A stretch of 5,481 bases of DNA. It comes from Actinomycetota bacterium (GTDB lineage: Bacteria; Actinomycetota; Thermoleophilia; Gaiellales; Gaiellaceae). Position 1 is the first letter of the stretch, and each line of letters begins with the position of its first letter. A model generated the notes under the pieces. That model searched no databases and was not told the origin of the DNA. It saw only the letters and a list, made by a program, of their open reading frames with translations. Positions 1 through 5,481 of the stretch are shown here, one piece after another. A program made the position numbers and the translations under genes. The stretch lies in assembly GCA_013812265.1 (NCBI GenBank), contig JACCTQ010000073.1, forward strand, positions 1-5,481. The letters run 5' to 3'.

Positions 1-383
1 CATGCGGTCTTGTACGTCACGCCAAGCTCGCGTTCGAGCTGCTTGGCAGAGATTCCGCATCGTGTGCTGGTCATGAGGTACATGGCGTAGAACCACAAGA
101 ACAGGGACGTGGACGACTTGTGGAAGATCGTCCCCGCCGTCGGGTGCAAGTGGTGGCCGCACGTATCGCAGTCGTACGCCGGGCGATCTTTGACGCGATG
201 GAACCGGCGCTCGCGATCGCACGCCGGGCATTGCGCCGTGTGGCCGTCCTCCGCGTAGCGGTTGCGCCAGAGCCATTCCAGGCAGGTCGCATCGTCCGGG
301 AACTCGCGCAGGAACTCCATGAGCGCGTACGACGATTCGGACGAGGCGGCGCGGGTGGGGTTGTTGCGATCAACAGGCGGCAT
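1..383 (-). CDS. IS1595-family (ISXO2-like) transposase, N-terminal part, runs off the window
   Basis: Translating the minus strand from the ATG at 383 gives 127 open residues continuing past the left edge. An in-frame TGA lies four codons upstream, so this is the first ATG available. Residues 52-55 (CPAC) and 72-75 (CDTC, followed by G) form a four-cysteine zinc ribbon. After it come TAGTIFHKS (82-90), a WFYAMYLM segment (97-104) and GISAKQLERELGVTYKTA (110-127). This order is characteristic of the N-terminal half of IS1595/ISXO2-like transposases, which bind the element ends through the zinc ribbon and helix-turn-helix. The DDE-type catalytic domain lies outside the window, so activity cannot be judged. 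The family is usually about 300 residues, so a little under half is visible. The reading is clean, with no frameshift or internal stop. Family assignment is confident; whether the element is complete or mobile is unknown. Confidence 0.9.
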   Translation of the reverse strand, partial: MPPVDRNNPTRAASSESSYALMEFLREFPDDATCLEWLWRNRYAEDGHTAQCPACDRERRFHRVKDRPAYDCDTCGHHLHPTAGTIFHKSSTSLFLWFYAMYLMTSTRCGISAKQLERELGVTYKTA

Positions 384-389
384 GGAGGC

Positions 390-418
390 ATTCTTTCATG
401 AATACTACCCCCTGTCAA
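390..418 (-). promoter_or_regulatory. Candidate promoter of the transposase, possibly giving a leaderless mRNA
   Basis: On the minus strand, a perfect -35 box TTGACA (418-413) is followed by a 17-base spacer and AAGAAT (395-390), a 4/6 match to the -10 consensus. A start about seven bases past the -10 box would fall at 383, the A of the transposase ATG. No clear Shine-Dalgarno sequence precedes that ATG, which fits a leaderless message, common in actinobacteria. The assignment rests on consensus matching only. The TTGACA also lies in a small inverted repeat (CCCT/AGGG around TGAC), so it could instead belong to the end of the element. Confidence 0.4.
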
Positions 419-460
419 GGGATAGTTACCGAATTTCTCCTACTACTAGGTGGCGCTCGA

Positions 461-489
461 TCCGCCGGCGGAGCCCGGCTTTGCCGGGC
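461..489. repeat. Two adjacent GC-rich inverted repeats
   Basis: Positions 461-472 (TCCGCCGGCGGA) are a perfect 12-bp palindrome. Directly next to it, GCCCGGC (473-479) and GCCGGGC (483-489) form a perfect 7-bp stem with a TTT triloop. No T-run follows on either strand, so these do not look like intrinsic terminators. The triloop design recurs at the other end of the window (5106-5169). Confidence 0.6.
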
Positions 490-536
490 GGGAGCCACAC
501 CCCCGCGAGTCTCGGCGAGCGGCAAAGGAAGGGGCC

Positions 537-563
537 CACGGGGGAACCATGGGCTCCCCCGTG
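537..563. repeat. Perfect 9-bp inverted repeat upstream of cax
   Basis: CACGGGGGA (537-545) pairs perfectly with TCCCCCGTG (555-563) across nine bases containing the palindrome CCATGG. It ends 13 bases before the cax GTG codon and lacks a trailing T-run. Its left arm overlaps the G-rich motif at 527-546, which is echoed at 5140-5157. Possible roles are an operator, an mRNA 5' structure or a dispersed intergenic repeat; the sequence does not decide between them. Confidence 0.55.
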
Positions 564-576
564 ATTAAGTACGGGG

Positions 577-1617
577 GTGGCGCGCAAGCTTCTCTTCGGC
601 TCGCTTGCGCTTGCCCCGCTGACAATCGCGCTTCATTTTCTCTTCCACATCGGTGAGACAGCCGATTTCGTGCTCGCAGCGATCGCGCTGGTGCCGCTCG
701 CGTGGCTGATCGGCGAGGCGACCGAGCACGCCGCGCATCACACAGGCCCCGGCATCGGCGGCTTCCTGAACGCGACTTTCGGAAACGCGCCGGAGCTCAT
801 TATCGCGCTCCTCGCGGTCAACCTGATGAACTTCGAGGTCGTTCGTGGGTCGCTGAGCGGCAGCGTGGTCGGCAACCTCCTGCTGGTGCTCGGCTTCTCC
901 CTGCTCTTCGGGGGCCGCGGCGAGATCGATCGTCAGTCGACTTTCGTGTCGCTGGGGCTCGTGGCGGGCGCGGTGCTCCTCTTCCTGGTGCCCGCGATTC
1001 CGAGCTTCGACGGTGACCGCGAGCGTCGATCGCTCGCCGAGCTCTCGATCGCGCCTTCCGTCGTGCTGTTGATCCTGTATCTGGCGGTGACTTGGTATTC
1101 CCTACGCCGACACCGCCGGCTGCACGTGTCGGACGAGCCGAGCGAGATGAAGGGCTGGACGCTCATGACCTCGCTCATCGTGCTGGGGCTCGCCACGACG
1201 GTGACGGCTGTGATCGCAGAGATCCTGGTCGGGGCAATCCACACCTTCGGCCAGGAGACGGGCCTGAGCGAGTTCTTCCTGGCGGCGGTCGTGGTCGCAA
1301 TCGTCGGCAACGCGGCCGAGCACGGCGGCGCCGTCGTCGTCGCTGCGCGGGGAAACATCAGGCTGGCGGCGGAGATCGCCCTCGCGTCGAGCGCGCAGGT
1401 CGCGGTGTTCCTGATACCCGCTGTGGCCCTGCTCGCCTGGCTGATCGAGCCGCTCGCGCTTTCGTTCCGGCCCGTCGAGCTGATGGCTCTCGGCGGGTCC
1501 GTAGTGCTCGCAACCCTGCTTCTCTACCAGGGGCAGTCGAGTCGCGCTCGCGGTATCACCCTCATCCTGGCGTACGTCGGCATCGCCGTCGCCTTCTTCC
1601 TCTCGGGCGATGCCTAG
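577..1617 (+). CDS. cax: Calcium/proton antiporter, CAX family (Ca2+:cation antiporter superfamily)
   Basis: This 346-residue integral membrane protein should export Ca2+ (perhaps other divalent cations) from the cytoplasm in exchange for protons. It has two homologous hydrophobic halves, each carrying the family's alpha-repeat motif. The first is GNAPELI (69-75) after LNATF; the second is GNAAEH (244-249) followed by GGAVVVAARGN. The motif acidic residues E73 and E248 are present, as expected of the cation-binding site. The halves are joined by a short charged loop near 177-193 (basic RRHRR, then DEPSE). About ten or eleven membrane segments can be drawn, and length is normal or slightly short for prokaryotic CAX. 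The start is GTG at 577: an in-frame TGA lies at 562-564, no in-frame ATG occurs until residue 84, and the first membrane helix begins at once. There is no well-spaced Shine-Dalgarno sequence, only a G-run touching the start codon. It appears monocistronic: the next gene begins 107 bases later, past a hairpin. Family is confident; ion specificity is inferred. Confidence 0.9.
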   Translation: MARKLLFGSLALAPLTIALHFLFHIGETADFVLAAIALVPLAWLIGEATEHAAHHTGPGIGGFLNATFGNAPELIIALLAVNLMNFEVVRGSLSGSVVGNLLLVLGFSLLFGGRGEIDRQSTFVSLGLVAGAVLLFLVPAIPSFDGDRERRSLAELSIAPSVVLLILYLAVTWYSLRRHRRLHVSDEPSEMKGWTLMTSLIVLGLATTVTAVIAEILVGAIHTFGQETGLSEFFLAAVVVAIVGNAAEHGGAVVVAARGNIRLAAEIALASSAQVAVFLIPAVALLAWLIEPLALSFRPVELMALGGSVVLATLLLYQGQSSRARGITLILAYVGIAVAFFLSGDA

Positions 1618-1676
1618 AGAGGTCAAGAGCTGGTGAACGTAGTTGAAGGCAGCGTCCATAATTGACATGCTGCGAG

Positions 1677-1701
1677 GGTTGACCCGCGGGTCAATCTTTT
1701 T
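1677..1701 (+). terminator. Terminator-like hairpin after cax; may instead be an operator
   Basis: TTGACCCGCGGGTCAA (1679-1694) is a perfect 16-bp palindrome. As RNA, including the flanking GG/UC pairs (one G-U wobble), it gives an 8-bp stem with a CGCG loop over 1677-1696, followed at once by five T residues (1697-1701). That is the form of an intrinsic terminator, placed about 60 bases after the cax stop codon. However, the T-run ends only 23 bases before the ABC ATPase start, leaving no room for a promoter downstream, so an operator or attenuator role is equally possible. Confidence 0.5.
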
Positions 1702-1706
1702 AGAAC
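1679..1706 (+). promoter_or_regulatory. Candidate promoter with overlapping palindromic operator for the ABC operon
   Basis: TTGACC (1679-1684, 5/6 to the -35 consensus) and TAGAAC (1701-1706, 4/6 to the -10) are separated by 16 bases. This would start the mRNA near 1713, about 12 bases before the TTG start codon. The perfect palindrome 1679-1694 covers the -35 box and much of the spacer, a usual position for a dimeric repressor site. Half-site-like copies occur upstream: GGTCAA at 1621-1626 and TTGACA at 1662-1667. No regulator gene is in the window. The leader would be very short, so this remains a hypothesis. Confidence 0.35.
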
Positions 1707-1712
1707 ACGCCG

Positions 1713-1718
1713 AAAGGA
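1713..1718 (+). promoter_or_regulatory. Ribosome binding site that decides the TTG start of the ABC ATPase
   Basis: AAAGGA lies six bases before the TTG at 1725-1727, which is good Shine-Dalgarno spacing. It supports TTG as the initiator rather than a later ATG such as the one inside the Walker A region. Confidence 0.65.
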
Positions 1719-1724
1719 TTTGGA

Positions 1725-2507
1725 TTGGACACACGCCTCGAACCCACCGCTTCGTCGAACGCGGCGTCGAACGGCGGCTCGGACGTGGTCGTGCGAGGCC
1801 ACGAGCTCACCCGCCGCTTCGGGGAGGGCGACACGGCCGTCGACGCGCTGCGCGGCGTCTCGCTCGACGTGCAGCGCGGCCAGCTCACCGCGGTCATGGG
1901 CCCGTCGGGGTCGGGCAAGTCGACCCTCATGCACATCCTCGCGGCGCTCGACCGCCCCACGTCTGGACACGTCACGATCGCCGGCACGCCTCTCGGCAAG
2001 CTGAACGACACCGAGGTGACGAAGCTCCGGCGCGAGCACATCGGCTTCGTGTTTCAGTTCTTCAACCTCCTCCCCATGCTGACCGCGGAGGAGAATGTGC
2101 TCCTGCCGCTCTCGATCGCGGGTGAGAAGCCCGAGCCCGACCAGTTCGAGGAGCTCCTGCAAAAGGTGGGACTGACAGACCGGCGCAAGCACCGCCCCTC
2201 AGAGCTATCGGGCGGCCAGCAGCAACGCGTAGCCATCGCCCGCGCGCTCGTGTCCCGCCCGACGGTGGTCTTCGCGGACGAGCCGACGGGCAACCTCGAC
2301 TCGAAGACGGGGGGCGAGATCCTCGAGCTCATGCGCGAATCGGTCGACAGCTACGGACAGACGACGATGATGGTGACACACGAGGCGCGCGCGGCGGCGA
2401 TCGCCGACCGCGTCCTCTTTCTCGCGGACGGGGTGATCGCGCGCGACCTCGGCCGCGCGAGCACACACGACGTGATCACAGCCATGGACGAGATAACGTC
2501 ACAATGA
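1725..2507 (+). CDS. ABC transporter ATP-binding protein, MacB/LolD/YbbA type
   Basis: This 260-residue cytoplasmic ATPase powers the permease encoded directly downstream. All nucleotide-binding motifs are intact: Walker A GPSGSGKST (59-67), Q-loop glutamine 111 in FVFQFFNLLPMLTAEENV, signature LSGGQQQRVA (161-170), Walker B VVFADEP with catalytic E186, D-loop GNLDSKT (189-195) and switch histidine H219 in MMVTHE. The FNLLP segment after the Q-loop and the GNLDSKTG stretch are typical of the MacB/LolD/YbbA group, which acts with FtsX-like permeases and not with canonical importers. The first 20 or so residues are a polar Ser/Asn/Ala-rich extension before the domain begins. The start is TTG, supported by AAAGGA six bases upstream. 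The stop codon overlaps the permease ATG in ATGA, so the two are translationally coupled and probably form one complex. Substrate cannot be read from the ATPase. Gene class is very secure. Confidence 0.95.
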   Translation: MDTRLEPTASSNAASNGGSDVVVRGHELTRRFGEGDTAVDALRGVSLDVQRGQLTAVMGPSGSGKSTLMHILAALDRPTSGHVTIAGTPLGKLNDTEVTKLRREHIGFVFQFFNLLPMLTAEENVLLPLSIAGEKPEPDQFEELLQKVGLTDRRKHRPSELSGGQQQRVAIARALVSRPTVVFADEPTGNLDSKTGGEILELMRESVDSYGQTTMMVTHEARAAAIADRVLFLADGVIARDLGRASTHDVITAMDEITSQ

Positions 2508-5071
2508 TCTCCGTCGCGCTGCGCGGCCTCGCCGGCCGCAAGTTCCGCGCCTTGCTGACCGCGATCGCGATCGTTCTCGGCGTAGCGATGATCAGCGGCA
2601 CCCTCGTCCTGACGGACACGATCGACCGCGCCTTCACCCGCATCTTCGTGGACTCATACGCCGGCACGGACGCCGTCGTGTCGGCGAAGTCGCCCGACCT
2701 GAGTTTCGAAGGCGAGAGCGTCGCCGCGCCTCCGCTTCCGGAGGAGGTGCTCGACCAGGTGCGCAAGGTTCCGAGCGTCGGCGCCGCCGTGGGCAGCGTC
2801 TTCGAGGACTCGGCCGTCAAGATCCTCGACAGCAAGGGCGAGCCGATCGTCAAGAACGCGCCGACGTTCGGCTTCGGCCTCGACTCGAGCGTCGCCCGCT
2901 TCAACCCCCTCGAGCTCGAGGACGGAAGATGGCCGACGAGCGATCGCGAGGTCGTCATCGACAGTGGCACGGCCGAGGACGAGGGCTTCGGCGTCGGCGA
3001 CCGCGTCAGCGTTGCGACCCTCCAGCCCGTGCGCGACTTCCAGCTCGTGGGCATCGCGCAATACGGTGGCGTGGAGTCGCTCGGGGGCGCCACGTTCGTG
3101 GTCTTCGACATCCCGACCGCGCAGAAGCTCCTCGATCGCGAGGGCAAGCTGGACGCCATCTCGGTGGCCGCTCGTGACGCGACCTCCCCCGACGAGCTGG
3201 TTCGGGACCTGGAAGGTGCCCTATCCGACACCGTGAAGGTGCAGACCGGTGTCGAGCAGGCCGAGGAGCAGAGCGAGGAGGTCGGGTTCTTCGTCACGTT
3301 CATCCGCTACTTCCTGCTCACGTTCGGCGCCATCGCGCTCTTCGTCGGCGCCTTCGTCATCTTCAACACTCTGTCGATCACGGTCGCGCAGCGCACCCGG
3401 GAGCTTGCGACGCTGCGTACACTCGGCGCCTCCCGCCGCCAGGTGCTCGGATCCGTGCTGCTGGAGGCGCTCGTGATCGGCGCGCTGGCCTCGGTGATCG
3501 GGCTGTTCTCGGGTCTCGCGCTCGCGTCGGGCCTGAACGCGCTCTTCAAGGCCCTGGAGATCGAGCTGCCGACGACCGGCCTGGTCTTCTCGCTGCGAAC
3601 GGTCATCGTGGCGCTCGTCGTCGGAATCGTCGTCACCATGCTCGCCGGCCTGGCGCCGGCGCTTCGTGCGACCCGCGTCCCGCCGATCTCCGCCGTGCGC
3701 GAGGGTGCCACGCTTCCGGCCTCCCGGTTTGCACGCTACTGGCCGTACGTCGCCGCCCTGATGATCGCCTTGGCGGGGGCGCTGCTCGGCTTCTCGCTGT
3801 TCGTGGACGACATCGGAACGACCGAGCGCCTGCTGGCAATCGCCGTCGGCGTGCTGGCGCTCTTCGTCGGAGTGGCGCTCATGTCGCCGAAGCTCATACG
3901 ACCACTCGCGACGATCGTCGGGTGGCCCGCGCGGCGTATCGGCGGCGCCGCCGGGCGGCTAGCCCAGGGCAACTCGCTCCGCAACCCGGGCCGGACCGCC
4001 GCGACCGCCGCGGCGCTCATGATCGGCATCGCGCTCGTGACGTTCGTCGCCGTGCTCGGTGCAGGCCTGCGCGATTCGAACCGGGACGCGATCGAGAGTC
4101 AGATCCGCGCGGATCTCATTCTCACCTCGGAGGACGGCTACACGGAGTTCGTGGCCGGAGCGAGCGACGCCGCCAAGACGGCCGCGCCGGCACGGGTCGT
4201 GACCGAGGTGCGCGAAGAGACGGCCAGGGTGGCCGGCTCCGCCCAGAATGTCTCGGGAATCGACCCCGACCTGATCACGACGGGCTACGCCTTCGACTGG
4301 AAGGAAGGATCGGACGCCGTGCTCGCCCAGCTGGGGACGGACGGTGCGATCGTGGCCGAGAACTTCGCCGACGACAAGGGCCTGCTCGTGGGCGAGTCGT
4401 TCACCCTCGAGGCGCCGGGCGGGAAGAGGGCGGAGCTGACCGTGAAGGCGATCGCCGATCCGCCGCCGTTCTACCCTCTGCTCGGCGCCGTGACGATCCC
4501 GAAGCAGACCTTCGATTCCACCTTCGAGCGCAAGCGCAACCGCTTCGTCTTCGTCGACGTGAACGGCAGCCCGGAAGCGGCAAAGCCCGCGGTCGAGGCC
4601 GCGGTCCGAAAGTACCCCGACGCACGGGTGCAGACACGCTCCGAGTGGATCGACAAGGAAGACCGCGAGTTCCAGCAATTCCTGAGCATGCTCTACGTCC
4701 TGCTCGCCCTGTCGGTGATCGTCAGCATCTTCGGGATCATCAACACGCTCGTCCTCAGCGTCTTCGAGCGAACACGAGAGGTCGGGATGCTGCGTGCCGT
4801 CGGCATGACGCGGCGGCAAGTGCGGCGGATGATCAGGCACGAGAGCATCATCACGGCGCTCATCGGCGCGGCTCTGGGTCTGCCTCTCGGCGTTTTTCTG
4901 GCCGCGCTGATCACGCAAGCGCTCGGCCAGTTCGAGATCCAGTTCAAGGTGCCGACCACGCAGCTGCTCATCTTCGCCGTGGTCGCGATCGTGGTCGGAA
5001 TCGTCGCTGCGATCCTGCCCGCACGGCGGGCGGCGCGGCTGAACGTTCTGAACGCGCTCCAGTACGAATGA
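2504..5071 (+). CDS. MacB/FtsX-domain ABC transporter permease with two extracytoplasmic domains (YbbP-like)
   Basis: This 855-residue membrane protein is the partner of the preceding ATPase. It has an internal duplication. In the first half, helix 1 (about 14-36) leads into a MacB-type extracytoplasmic domain (about 40-255), then an FtsX core with helices near 262-288, 316-345 and 364-388. Two linker helices follow (about 415-433 and 442-462). The second half repeats the plan: a helix near 499-521, an extracytoplasmic domain (about 525-720), and helices near 727-750, 782-806 and 820-840. The cytoplasmic coupling segments are nearly the same in both halves: RTRELATLRTLGASRRQV (297-314) and RTREVGMLRAVGMTRRQV (756-773). 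Ten helices with two large external domains match YbbP-like permeases, as opposed to the four-helix MacB and LolC/E or the single-domain BceB. Such machines often drive work in the envelope instead of moving a solute through the membrane. Start ATG overlaps the ATPase stop. Substrate is unknown; domain calls are by eye. Confidence 0.92.
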   Translation: MISVALRGLAGRKFRALLTAIAIVLGVAMISGTLVLTDTIDRAFTRIFVDSYAGTDAVVSAKSPDLSFEGESVAAPPLPEEVLDQVRKVPSVGAAVGSVFEDSAVKILDSKGEPIVKNAPTFGFGLDSSVARFNPLELEDGRWPTSDREVVIDSGTAEDEGFGVGDRVSVATLQPVRDFQLVGIAQYGGVESLGGATFVVFDIPTAQKLLDREGKLDAISVAARDATSPDELVRDLEGALSDTVKVQTGVEQAEEQSEEVGFFVTFIRYFLLTFGAIALFVGAFVIFNTLSITVAQRTRELATLRTLGASRRQVLGSVLLEALVIGALASVIGLFSGLALASGLNALFKALEIELPTTGLVFSLRTVIVALVVGIVVTMLAGLAPALRATRVPPISAVREGATLPASRFARYWPYVAALMIALAGALLGFSLFVDDIGTTERLLAIAVGVLALFVGVALMSPKLIRPLATIVGWPARRIGGAAGRLAQGNSLRNPGRTAATAAALMIGIALVTFVAVLGAGLRDSNRDAIESQIRADLILTSEDGYTEFVAGASDAAKTAAPARVVTEVREETARVAGSAQNVSGIDPDLITTGYAFDWKEGSDAVLAQLGTDGAIVAENFADDKGLLVGESFTLEAPGGKRAELTVKAIADPPPFYPLLGAVTIPKQTFDSTFERKRNRFVFVDVNGSPEAAKPAVEAAVRKYPDARVQTRSEWIDKEDREFQQFLSMLYVLLALSVIVSIFGIINTLVLSVFERTREVGMLRAVGMTRRQVRRMIRHESIITALIGAALGLPLGVFLAALITQALGQFEIQFKVPTTQLLIFAVVAIVVGIVAAILPARRAARLNVLNALQYE

Positions 5072-5072
5072 C

Positions 5073-5098
5073 GATTGATCGGCTCCCGCCGATCAATC
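5073..5098. terminator. Strong hairpin after the permease, possible terminator between convergent genes
   Basis: GATTGATCGGC (5073-5083) and GCCGATCAATC (5088-5098) form a perfect 11-bp stem with a TCCC loop, starting two bases after the permease stop codon. The following bases (CTCTATT) are pyrimidine-rich but contain no real T-run, and none exists on the other strand. It is therefore a weak intrinsic terminator at best. It may stop transcription with help from Rho or protect the 3' end of the mRNA. Confidence 0.55.
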
Positions 5099-5105
5099 CT
5101 CTATT

Positions 5106-5169
5106 GAGCGCGTAGCGCTCGTCCGCGAAGCGGACCGGGGGAAGGGGTCTGGGGGAAGCGCGTAGCGCT
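5106..5169. repeat. Cluster of triloop hairpins with a 13-bp direct repeat
   Basis: Three short hairpins lie here: GAGCGC/GCGCTC around GTA (5106-5120), GTCCGC/GCGGAC around GAA (5121-5135), and AGCGC/GCGCT around GTA (5157-5169). The 13-mer AGCGCGTAGCGCT occurs exactly twice, at 5107-5119 and 5157-5169, and the second copy runs into the PIN gene's stop codon. Between them GGGGGAA occurs twice (5137-5143 and 5151-5157). This looks like a dispersed intergenic repeat of the host, not a gene or a CRISPR array. Confidence 0.6.
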
Positions 5170-5481
5170 ATGAACGAGCGAGGTCGATAACGCGAATGTC
5201 CCGGAAGTAACCGGCGAACCTCATCAGATCGCCGGCATCGCTGGTAAGGACAACGTCGCCACGCTGCGCCGCGCTCGCCATGACCACCGCATCGATCGCG
5301 TTGTCGAGGCGCAACGAGCCGAGTGCCTCACCGGCGATCCTCGCCAGTCGCTCATCCATGTGCTCGACCTCGCACGCAGCCAGAACCTCACGCAGGCGGC
5401 TACGACCGCCGCGCCAAGTCTCGGCGACCACGATCGCCGGAACGGTTGGGATGTCGCCCCGCTCTGTTGCTCGCTTGTGCC
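5168..5481 (-). CDS. PIN-domain ribonuclease (VapC-like toxin), C-terminal part, runs off the window
   Basis: The minus-strand frame is open from the right edge to a TAG at 5170-5168, giving 103 visible residues. A GTG at 5431 could serve as a start, but the frame continues upstream with plausible protein (HKRATERGDIPTVPAIVVAE). That stretch precedes VAETWRGG in a normal PIN fold, so the true start is beyond the edge. Conserved acidic residues visible are E20 (in VVAETWRGG), D63 (in LDNAIDAVVMASA) and D81 (in VVLTSDAGDL), three of the usual four metal-binding positions. The first aspartate, near the N-terminus, is missing only because of the cut. PIN proteins of this type cleave RNA using Mg2+ and usually pair with an antitoxin encoded just upstream, here outside the window. 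It converges on the ABC permease, 96 bases apart. PIN fold is confident; toxin role is inferred from family. Confidence 0.8.
   Translation of the reverse strand, partial: HKRATERGDIPTVPAIVVAETWRGGRSRLREVLAACEVEHMDERLARIAGEALGSLRLDNAIDAVVMASAAQRGDVVLTSDAGDLMRFAGYFRDIRVIDLARS

Larger units (their letters stand above)
384..576. other. Intergenic region between divergent transposase and cax genes
   Basis: This 193-bp spacer holds no convincing gene. The AT-richer part near 384-450 probably includes the end of the insertion sequence, but its terminal inverted repeat cannot be fixed because the other end is outside the window. From 461 on it is GC-rich and dominated by inverted repeats (461-472, 473-489, 537-563). 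Short open frames crossing it are arginine/proline-rich and overlap recognised genes, so I do not call them. I found no convincing -10/-35 pair for cax. Confidence 0.6.

Noticed and set aside
71..418. 115-codon minus-strand frame across the transposase region
   Set aside because: Its product is Arg/Ser/Thr-rich with no motifs, while another minus-strand frame over the same bases gives the clear IS1595 zinc-ribbon protein.
461..489. Rho-independent terminator in the transposase/cax spacer
   Set aside because: The hairpins have no T-run on either strand, and both flanking genes point away from this spacer, so no gene here needs a terminator.
1662..1667. Perfect TTGACA as a -35 box for the ABC operon
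   Set aside because: At 16-18 bases downstream the sequence is GC-rich (around 1684-1691) with no -10-like hexamer.
1623..2192. 189-codon antisense frame spanning the palindrome and the start of the ABC ATPase
   Set aside because: It overlaps the fully motif-supported ATPase and shows no domain of its own.
3959..4918. 319-codon antisense open frame opposite the permease
   Set aside because: A shadow of the permease; its Arg/Asp/His-rich composition and lack of motifs are typical of antisense frames in high-GC genes.
3922..5115. 397-codon open frame on the plus strand inside the permease
   Set aside because: It is an out-of-frame reading of the permease: arginine-rich, low complexity and without recognisable domains, as expected in GC-rich DNA.
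5137..5155. G-quadruplex formed by the G-runs in the 3' spacer
   Set aside because: Only three long G-runs are close together; the fourth would have to be a GG pair, so the case is weak.
5106..5169. CRISPR array
   Set aside because: Only two 13-bp copies with internal hairpins and a G-rich middle; no regular repeats or spacers and no cas genes.

Overview
High-GC bacterial DNA carrying five protein-coding genes, two of them cut by the window edges. GC-rich third codon positions, GTG and TTG starts, the tight ABC ATPase/permease pair and the style of the proteins suggest a high-GC actinobacterium, possibly a deep-branching Thermoleophilia-type lineage. That placement is an inference from style; no marker gene is present.

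Layout. (1) Positions 1-383, minus strand: N-terminal part of an IS1595-family (ISXO2-like) transposase with an intact zinc ribbon. Its promoter-like signal would start the transcript at the initiator ATG. (2) 384-576: a 193-bp spacer between divergent genes, rich in hairpins. (3) 577-1617, plus: a CAX-type Ca2+/H+ antiporter. (4) 1618-1724: a short spacer with a perfect 16-bp palindrome followed by five T residues. It could be the cax terminator, the operator of the next operon, or both. (5) 1725-2507 and 2504-5071, plus: a two-gene ABC operon with ATGA stop/start overlap. It encodes a MacB/LolD/YbbA-type ATPase and an 855-residue, about ten-helix MacB/FtsX permease with two extracytoplasmic domains, resembling YbbP. 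(6) 5072-5167: a spacer between convergent genes with an 11-bp perfect hairpin and GC-rich triloop hairpins. Part of it echoes a motif found upstream of cax. (7) 5168-5481, minus: C-terminal part of a PIN-domain (VapC-like) ribonuclease.

How the genes relate. The ATPase and permease should form one membrane machine. The antiporter probably works alone in cation export, and the transposase and PIN gene are typical accessory neighbours. I see no strong evidence for a new multi-gene system. The points most worth a second look are the palindrome just upstream of the ABC operon, the repeated intergenic motif, and the possible leaderless promoter of the transposase.
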